Shown here piece after piece: positions 56,251 to 64,000 of a stretch of 64,000 nt of DNA (position 1 is the first letter of the stretch; the number at the start of each line of letters is the position of its first letter). The stretch comes from Symsagittifera roscoffensis (lineage: Eukaryota; Xenacoelomorpha; Acoela; Convolutidae). The DNA lies in NCBI RefSeq assembly GCF_963678635.1, contig NC_087068.1:24525116-24589115 (forward strand). The letters are read 5' to 3'. The notes under the pieces are model-generated. The model was not told the origin of the DNA and did not search any database. It was given only the letters and a program-made list of their open reading frames with translations. The position numbers and the translations under genes are program-made.

Positions 56251-57124
56251 TTTTTGTGTGCTCACTAGGTTTCAGGATTGTGGTATGACAAAAGAGTTCT
56301 CACCTTGAGTGTTTGTAAATTCAACTAGGAGGTAGCTGTTATCTGTATGGCATCATGGAGCATATGATCTCTCAATTAGATCAAACACGGTTCTCCGGGC
56401 AAAACAAAATTGAGTTAGCTTGATGAGGAAAAAAACAGGGCAAACATACATATTAGTTCCAACTACACCAGTAATTAGAATAGACATTGCTTCATCATCC
56501 ACAGAGTGCTCCTAAAATTTTGGGCAGCATCACCCTAGCACTTTTTGATTGCCATCAATCTTGGGATTCTGTGCTTGGAAAAAATGGGATTTGTTGCCAG
56601 CAAAAAACGAACGGGAGCAGGAGACTCTGAACAAACCCCTCAAGTTCAACGAGCACAAAATTTTCCTAATGAACACGATGCCATATACATGCATGCACAA
56701 ACCGACATGCCCTCAAGAAAAACTACCGAGAGTAATTTTGACTTTGAATGAACTACTTGAACTGTTTACTGTTTGCTGCTGAGACTTTTTTACCTTTTAA
56801 TTTCAATTATATTCTGAATTGCCTTATTCTGTTTCATGTATGCAGTAAGCAGTGTAATGTTCTGATAAATATGCCAAACCGTCGAAACTGTTCATAAGGA
56901 CTAAATAAACAACGGCACAGCTCAGAATGAATTCAGATAAATTTTTGCAGCTACATTGAATTTTCTTGCGGATATAAATAAACAAAACTTGAATAATAAC
57001 AACTGAAAAAAATTAATTTTAAAAACATAAAATTCATATTACTAGAAATTTTGAAAAAATAAACTATGTTCTACTATCTTTTCAATTTTCTGTTGTGTTA
57101 TATTTTTGCTTTTGGAAAACCTAT

Positions 57125-57325
57125 GAGTTTGTTGGCAAGAAGTTTGGGTGTTTGGCAAGAAATCATATCGAAGTTTGCCGTTTGACAGGAATTGAGTTCG
57201 AAGTTGGGCGTTTGACAGGAATTGATTACGAAGCTGCGTGTTTGACAGGAGTTGAGATCGAAGTTGAGTGTTGACAGGAATTGAGATCACAGTTGGGTGT
57301 TCGGCAAGAATTGAGATCGGAAATT
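57125..57325. repeat. 30-bp minisatellite, about 6 units
   Basis: TTTGACAGGAATTGAGATCG-type units start at 57151, 57181, 57211, 57241, 57270 and 57300. As 30 is a multiple of three, the minus strand stays open and encodes a 10-residue repeat NTQLRSQLLS. Confidence 0.85.
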
Positions 57326-57419
57326 TAGCATTTCAACTGGTAGCTGATCAACTGAGTATTGAGATTGAACTTGCTGGTGATCACCTAGTAAAAAGATATA
57401 GTTTAAAACGCTACTACAT

Positions 57420-57780
57420 AATACTTAGTTTTAATTGGAATCCGCAAACAAAATTCGGATTCCACGTACAATTCTCGGAGTCAATATACAATTTGCGGAT
57501 TCCGCTAACAGTTGCGGATTCCGCAAAGCTCATTTTAACTTTACAAATGTCTCATTATTCGTTTCTAAATTCCACAAACGGTTCCAAATTCTGCTAATGT
57601 TTTTGCCGATTCCACAAATTTGCCTATTTTTGGAGCAATTTTGAGTGGTAAATTGTTTTTGGTATATGTTTGTGGAATCCAAAACAGCAAAGAAGATCAA
57701 TGAAAAGTAGCGATGTATGGGTTGAACCACAAATCTGGTTTTGGCCTGTTGCGGAATCCGCTTACAATGCGCAGAATGCA
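57420..57780. repeat. GGAATCCGC-family minisatellite, third site
   Basis: TGGAATCCGCAAAC, GCGGATTCCGCTAAC, GCGGATTCCGCAAAG and GCGGAATCCGCTTAC units within 350 bases. Confidence 0.6.
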
Positions 57781-57910
57781 CAGTTTGATCTCGTAACAAG
57801 CATCCACTTTTGCTGAAATTCTTATAACTAATGCATGCACAAATATATATTGATAATAGATGTGTATAAGTAGATAAAAAGTTAGCGACTGAATTTTGCA
57901 TTCTTTGCAC

Positions 57911-58790
57911 ATTAATATTTATGCCCGTAACACCAGCGAAGAATTAATCTGGATGAGAAACAATTCCATTGTGAACTCAATCACGCTAGTTAGGCCCATA
58001 GCGTATACCTACGCATGAATTTATGTCATGATTTATGACATCAACAACAAGTAAAAGTATGCGCGCGAGGTGGTTTTTTTCTTGGAAAAAAAAATTTTTC
58101 ATTTTTTTTAAAAATTTTTTATTGAGGTTTCTTAAATATTAGAATATCTTTTTTGATGTCGTCGATCAAAATGAAAGTATTTAGCAGATATTGGGTGAAA
58201 ATCACGCAAATAAAATTTTTCTGCTTGACACCAATAATATTTTACACCTACAATCACTTTTGATTATACTATGGCGTTTTTGAAAGATCCCATGTAATTC
58301 GATTTTTAAGATATTCACTTTTTTGGCAAATGCATTTTTTTCAGTTATAGTCCACTCCTTAGAGACACATAAAAAATTAATGCCCTATAGATAGTGTTGA
58401 AAAGTTAAAATGTTTTGAATCTTACCTAGAAATATCCCTTCTTTCCAGTAGATTACGTGTTTCGACATTTTGACAATCAGAATGCAGCGAAATTAGAGTT
58501 CTCATTAGAAAGCTTTAGTGCAAACTTGCTTCTTTTAATTAAAATGATGGAGATTTTTCGGCAAATATTGAGGATTCTTAAGTAGATCCAAAGTATTAAA
58601 TTTGCGAGTATTTTTGGAAAATTATGTGCGTTTAAAATTGCTCATTTAGTCTTTCTGGTCAAAATAACGCGCCGTATCATTTGTTTAAAGTACCTCATAG
58701 ACTTGAAAAGGCAGTCAACGCATTTAAAGATTTGCCTTAGTATGAGGTTTCAGAGAAAAAGACACGGATAAATTCGTAAAAAAAAGTTAT
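57911..58790. other. AT-rich DNA
   Basis: No gene; from about 58640 the first fragments of the 500-bp repeat family (TAACGCGCCGTATC) appear. Confidence 0.4.
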
Positions 58791-59315
58791 TTTTCCGACT
58801 TTCGTAACAAAAGTAACGGAATATTTGTTCTCGGAGTGGGTTTTTTTTTCTAATTTCGACTTTTTAACTAGCCATTTTTGACAGAATTTTATAAATATCA
58901 TTCAAAAGCTAATGTTGTCCTGAGCTTAAATTTGGAAAAATATTTACCCTGTGATCATTTTTCGTAAAGTTATGAGGGTTTAAAGATTGCCATTTTTGGC
59001 CAATTTAGGACAATTAACGCGCAATAATTTTTGCGATTTTACAGCGTGAGCAGAGATTTATTCCGTATTAAAAATCGTTCCAAAGTGCTTCAAGTAAGCT
59101 TATGTGCCATACTGGATTTGTTAAAAGGAGCAAAATTTATGTCTTTGTACTTAATATGGCGTGTGGGGGATATTTTTACAAAAAATTTTAAATTTTTTTC
59201 AGAATTATATTTTTTTTTTTACATTTAAATTTTTCATGTTATTACTGCTCCATAGACCTTATAAGGCAATGAGAACATTCAAGGCTTCATCCTGATACGA
59301 GCAGACTTGTTAAGC
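58790..59315 (+). repeat. Unit of the 500-bp repeat, forward orientation
   Basis: Same order of blocks as 48730-50270: TCCGACTTTCGTAACAAAAG, AACTAGCCATTTTTGACAG, ATAACGCGCAAT, TATGGCGTGTGGGGG, CTTCATCCTGATACGAG. Confidence 0.75.
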
Positions 59316-59486
59316 TTGTGTGGATTTTATTGTACCGAACTCGAGTAGGAATCACGTCATGATTACTTTAGCACATTTGCTCTTCTCCACTTGTTTTTTT
59401 TTTCTTGCCTATCAAAATGGAGAAACGAAAATACCAGAAGCACACAGTGGCAAAAAGTTGCAAAGAACTTTAATCTCAGTTATATA

Positions 59487-60047
59487 CCCTGGTTGACCAA
59501 AAATGCTACTCATACAACTTTCATATATGGAAAATGCTAATCATACACTTTTCATGCAGTTCCATAAGCACAGAAAATTGCATGTAAGGTCTATGATTAA
59601 TGATTTTTCATTTATAGACTTTTTTTGTTTGTGTTGGTAACCGAACACAATTGACAAAAACCTTGATTATAAAAGCGTAGAGTAACCAAAAGTTTGACCT
59701 TCTCATTATAAAAATGCATTGCAAACGGCCTGTCTTACATAAAGAATATATCGACAGTATCAAAAAATTTTCAACGATGATTGTTTTTGAAATTTGAATT
59801 CTTAGTTATCAGAAATTGATCAAGGCATACATAAACATGCCATACAAAATAAAAAGCAGTTTTTATGTTTTTGAAAATGTTTTGCTTGAGTAGAAGTTTC
59901 AATTTGCGGATAAAAAAAAAAATTTTGGGACCAATTTTAAAATACTTGGATACTTTTATTGCTGCTATCAAAAAAATGCAAGTTATACAATTTTCATAAA
60001 TCGAAATTGTATGACTAGCATTTTTGATCTATGGAGGTCAACCCGGG
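59487..60047. mobile_element. TIR element with TA target duplication (mariner-like MITE)
   Basis: Starts CCCTGGTTGACCAAAAATGC and ends in the inverse (GCATTTTTGATC, then GGTCAACCCGGG), flanked by TA on both sides (59485-59486 and 60048-60049), as for Tc1/mariner-type insertions. 561 bases, no transposase. A second copy of its right half ends at 62164. Confidence 0.55.
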
Positions 60048-60148
60048 TATGCAAACATGTATAATTAGATCCCAGAAAAGGAAAGTTTACGAGTTAAACA
60101 TACGCGGCCTGCAGGCTAACTATGTGTTTAGGGTAGCTAGCTCATATC

Positions 60149-60328
60149 ATGATAATTAAACGCGCTACTTTTTTGAGAACTATTTTTGTTGGCCTAGTTA
60201 TCTCATCCAGTGTCTTCACTTTCTTTCTCTTTCTCTCTGACTCTAATTCTCATGGAAAGAAATCACATCCAAATATAAAGTTCCTCCCTATTACGTGTTT
60301 CAAACAAAAAAGAAAAAATTTCGCATAA
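60149..60328 (+). CDS. Short signal-anchor ORF, copy 1 (59 aa)
   Basis: Open from ATG 60149 with FLRTIFVGLVISSSVFTFF-like hydrophobic segment at residues 8-30 after a few basic residues, then a polar, Lys-rich tail and TAA. This has the shape of the N-terminal anchor of a type II membrane protein such as a Golgi glycosyltransferase. A homologous copy lies at 62266, 2,117 bases on, and its frame stays open further. Could be a first exon of a GT-type gene, or a by-product of the repeat. Confidence 0.3.
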   Translation: MIIKRATFLRTIFVGLVISSSVFTFFLFLSDSNSHGKKSHPNIKFLPITCFKQKRKNFA

Positions 60329-60359
60329 AAAAAGTCACATCTAAATATAAACAAGCCTG

Positions 60360-61884
60360 CTCGTATCAAAGCGAAGCCCTGAATGTTCCGACTGGCTTTT
60401 AAGTTCTATGGAGCAGCATGCATTAAAAATTTATATGCAACAAATAAAATTAAATTTTTTTTTGTGAAAACATCCCCCCACACGCCAAATTAAGTACAAA
60501 TTGATCAATTTTGCCCCTATTAACAAATCAATTATCACGTATAAGCTTCCTTGAATCAATTTGAAACAATTTCTAATACGGATTAAATCTCGCTTACGCG
60601 TTCATAGCGCGAAATTTATCGCGCCTTAATTGTCCCAAATTGGCCAAAATGGCAATCTTTAAACCCATATTACTTTGCAAAAAAAAATCACAGGTGAAAT
60701 ATCTTTTCAAATTTAAGCTCAGGACAACAATACCTTTTGAATGATATAAAAAAATTCCGTCGAAAATGGCTAGTTAAAAAGTCGAAATTTGTCTGAAGAA
60801 AAAAAAACCCACCGCGAGCACAAATATTCCGTTACTTTCGTATCGAAAGTCGGAACAACAAGACTACTCATATCAGGGTGAAGCCCTGAATGTTCCGACT
60901 GCCTTTTAAGGTTTATGGAGCAGCAGTATTAACAAAAAAATTTTAATGAAATAAAACAAAATGAAATTTTTTTTTTATGTTTGAAATTTTTTATGAAAAT
61001 CATCCCCCCACACGCCATATAAAGTACAAAAAGATAGATTTCGTTCCTTGTAACAAATCAATTATGGCAAATAAGCTTCGTTCAACCGATTTGGGACGAT
61101 TTATAAGACGGATTAAATCTCAGCTTACGCGTCAATAGCGCGAAATATATCGCGCTTTTATTGTCCCAAAGGGGGCAAAATGGCAATCTATAATCCCTAA
61201 CAGCTTCACAAAAAATGATCACAGGTGAAATTATTTTTCAAATTTAAGCTCAAAACAGCAATACCTTTTGAATGATAAAAAAAATTCCGTCGAAAATGTC
61301 TAGTTAAGAAGTCGAAATTTGTCTGAAGAAAAAAAACCCATCCCGAACACAAATATTCCACTGCTTTCGTATCGAAAGTCGGAACAACAAGAATGCTCGT
61401 ATCAGGGCAAAACCCTGAATGTTCCGACTGCCTTTTAAAATTTATAGAGCCGCAACAACCCAAATCTGATTAACAAAAGAAATAAAATAAAATAAATTTT
61501 TTTGTTTAATTTGGATTTTTTTCTATAAAAATCATCCCCCCACACACCATATCAAGTACAAAATACAAAATGATAGAGTTTGATCCTAGTAACAAATCAA
61601 CTACGTCAAATAAGCTTCCTTAAACTAATTTGGAACGATTTCTAAGATGGATTAAACCTCCGCTTACGCGTCAAAAGCGCTAAATATATCGCGCGTTTAT
61701 TGTCCAAAATTGGGCAAAATGGCAATCTATAAACCCCCAAAGCTTCACAAAAAATGATCACAGGTGAAATAATTTTTCAAGGTTTAGCTCAGAACAACAA
61801 TACCTTTTGAATGATAAAAAAAAGTTCAATCGAAAATGCCTAGTTAAAAAGTCGAAATTTGTCTGAAGAAAAAAAAACCCAAAA
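60360..61884 (-). repeat. Tandem array, three units of the 500-bp repeat (reverse)
   Basis: Unit starts at the GAAGCCCTGAATGTTCCGACTG block: 60371, 60879 and 61407, so periods of 508 and 528 bases. Each has a CACACGCCATAT block, a near-palindrome GCGCGAAATATATCGCGC, a TGATCACAGGTGAAAT block and AAATGGCTAGTTAAAAAGTCG. No coding support. Confidence 0.85.
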
Positions 61885-62488
61885 AATACATAAACATGCC
61901 ATACAAAATATAGAGCAGTTTATATGTTTATGAAAAAAAATTATTTAGAAAAAAGGAAAAAATTCAGTATTAGTGTGTTTGAAAAATGTTTGCTTGAGTA
62001 CAAATTTCAATTTGCGGTTGAAAAAAACACAAAAAAATTTTTGGGGCCAATTTCAAAACTACTTGGATACTTTTATTGCTGCTATCAAAAAAATACAAGT
62101 CATACAGTTTTCATATATCAAAATTGTGTGACTAGCATTTTTGATCTATGGAGGTCAACCCCGGTATGCAAACATGTATAATTAGATCCCAGAAAAGGAA
62201 AGTTTACGAGTTAAACATACGCGACCTGCAAACTAGCTATCTGTTTAGGGTAGCTAGCTCATATCATGATAATTAAATGCGCTGCTTTTTTGAGAACTTT
62301 TTTCATTGGCCTAGTTATCTCATCCAGTGTCTTCGCTTTCTTTCTCTTTCTCTCTGACTCTAATTCTCATGGAAAGAAATCACATCAAAAAAATAAAGTT
62401 CCTCCCTATTACGTGTTTCAAACAAAAAAGAAAAAATTCGGCATAAAAGAAGTCACATCTAAATATAAACAAGCCTGCTCGTATCAAA
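61885..62488 (+). repeat. Second copy of the 59.83-60.37 kb segment (higher-order repeat)
   Basis: Repeats the right half of the TIR element and all following sequence to the array, at an offset of 2,117 bases. Confidence 0.8.
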
Positions 62489-62520
62489 GCGAAGCCCTGA
62501 ATGTTCCGACTGGCTTTTAA
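62266..62520 (+). CDS. Short signal-anchor ORF, copy 2 (84 aa)
   Basis: Homologous to the ORF at 60149 and open for 84 codons because an indel shifts the tail. It has the same hydrophobic segment (FIGLVISSSVFAFFLFL) near the N-terminus and then a basic tail that runs into the repeat unit (ALNVPTGF is encoded by the GAAGCCCTGAATGTTCCGACTGG block). The frame difference between the copies argues against a conserved protein. Confidence 0.3.
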   Translation: MIIKCAAFLRTFFIGLVISSSVFAFFLFLSDSNSHGKKSHQKNKVPPYYVFQTKKKKFGIKEVTSKYKQACSYQSEALNVPTGF

Positions 62521-64000
62521 GTTCTTTGGAGCAGCATACATTAAAAATTTATATGCAACAAAATGAAATATATTTTTTTTTGTGAAAACATCCCCCAACT
62601 TAAGTACAAATTGATGAATTTTGCCCCTATTAACAAATCAATTATCACTTATAAGCTTCCTTGAATCAATTTGAAACAATTTCTAATACGGATTAAATCT
62701 CGCTTACGCGTTCATAGCGCGAAATTTATCGCGCCTTAATTGTCCCAAATTGGCCAAAATGGCAATCTTTAAACCCATATTACTTTGCAAAAAATATTCA
62801 CAGGTAAAATATTTTTTCAAATTTAAGCTCAAGACAACAAGGTTTTTCGAATGATATAAAAAAATTCCGTCAAAAATGGCTAGTTAAAAAAAGCGAAACT
62901 TGTCTGAAGAAAAAAACCCACCCCGAACACAAATATTCCATTGCTTTCGTATCGAAAGTCGGAACAACAAGAATGTTCGTATCAGGGCAAAACCCTGAAT
63001 GTTCCGACTGCCTTTTAAAATTTATAGAGCAGCAACAACCTAAATATGATTAACAAATGAAATAAAATAAAAGAATTTTTTTTTATTTGTTTTTTTTTAA
63101 ATAAAAATCATCCCCCCACACACCATATCAAGTACATAATACAAAATGATAGAGTTTGATCCTAGTAACAAATCAACTATGTCAAATAAGCTTCCTTAAA
63201 CCAATTTGGAACGATTTCTAAGATGGATTAAATCTCCGCTTAAGCGTCAATAGCGCGAAATATATCGCGCGTTTATTGTCCCAAATGGGGCAAAATGGCA
63301 ATCTATAAACCCCAACAGCTTCACAAAAAATGATCACAGGTGAAATTAATTTTCAAATTTAAGCTCAGAACAGCAATATCTTTTGAATGATAAAAAAAAG
63401 TTCCGTCGAAAATGCCTAGTTAAAAAGTCGAAATTTGTCTGAAGAAAAAAAACCCATCCCGAACACAAATATTCCACTGCTTTTGTATCAGAAGTCGGAA
63501 CAACAAGAATGCTCGTATCAGGGCAAAACCCTCAATGTTCCGACTGCCTTTTAAAATTTATAGAGCAGCAACAACCTAAATATGATTAACAAATGAAATA
63601 AAATAAAAGAATTTTTTTTTAATTTGTTTTTTTTAAATAAAAATCATCCCCCCACACACCATATCAAGTACATAATACAAAATGATGAGTTTGATCCTAG
63701 TAACAAATCAACTATGTCAAATAAGCTTCCTTAAACCAATTTGGAACGATTTCTAAGATGGATTAAATCTCCGCTTACGCGTCAAAAGCGCTAAATATAT
63801 CGCGCGTTTATTGTCCCAAATTGGGCAAAATGGCAATCTATAAAAACCCAGAGCTTCACAAAGATGATCACAGGTGAAATAATTTTTCAAATTTTAGCTC
63901 AAGACAACAATACCTTTTGAATGATAAAAAAAAAACTCCGTCGAAAATGCCTAGTTAAAAAGTCGAAATTTGTCTGAAGAAAAAAAAACCCATCCCGAAC
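62489..64000 (-). repeat. Tandem array continued, three units to the window end
   Basis: Unit starts at 62489, 62987 and 63523 (498 and 536 bases). The last unit runs off the window, so the array continues. Confidence 0.85.

Overview
The window looks like AT-rich intronic and intergenic DNA from an invertebrate animal, very heavily loaded with transposable elements. Evidence for a metazoan: spliced host exons with TTTCAG acceptors and GTAAG donors, long introns, a tRNA-derived SINE, and remnants of Ty3/gypsy, Ty1/copia, MULE, Polinton-type and TIR elements. The short TTTCAG acceptors and the GT11 fucosyltransferase gene would suit a nematode or a related group, but the species cannot be fixed from the sequence.

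Region 1 (1-15.3 kb) is the main content: a long plus-strand, A-rich and G-poor retrovirus-like Ty3/gypsy element. It has gag, an overlapping pol in another frame (protease, RT, RNase H, DD35E integrase) and, unusually, about 6 kb of further genes. These are two tiny hydrophobic ORFs, a 378-codon ORF with no ATG, an envelope-like glycoprotein gene, a Ser/Thr/Pro-rich ORF and a 346-aa ORF ending near a strong splice donor. From 7323 onward neighbouring ORFs overlap by 1 to 13 bases or nearly touch, a very compact virus-like layout. The copy is broken by one stop in pol and by two stops and one frameshift in the envelope gene. A possible 3' LTR lies at 14857-15289; the 5' LTR is outside the window. 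A second, deleted relative of the element lies at 25.0-26.1 kb.

Region 2 (15.3-23 kb) has the terminal exon of an alpha/beta hydrolase and a decayed Ty1/copia element (18.2-22.5 kb). Region 3 (23.1-50.8 kb) carries three exons that look like one alpha-1,2-fucosyltransferase-type (GT11) gene with introns of about 18 and 9 kb. The introns are filled with a 200-N gap, a 1-kb direct repeat around the second gypsy fragment, an 884-bp palindrome, a MULE transposase relic, a PolB relic and several minisatellite families built on GTCGAGAAAGTCGAAA or GGAATCCGC motifs.

Region 4 (50.8-64 kb) has foldback elements, a SINE, a 616-bp tandem duplication, a 30-bp minisatellite, a TA-flanked TIR element and a tandem array of about 500-540-bp units with a 2.1-kb higher-order duplication. 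That duplication also copies a short signal-anchor ORF. Apart from the few exons named, I see no other confident host genes.
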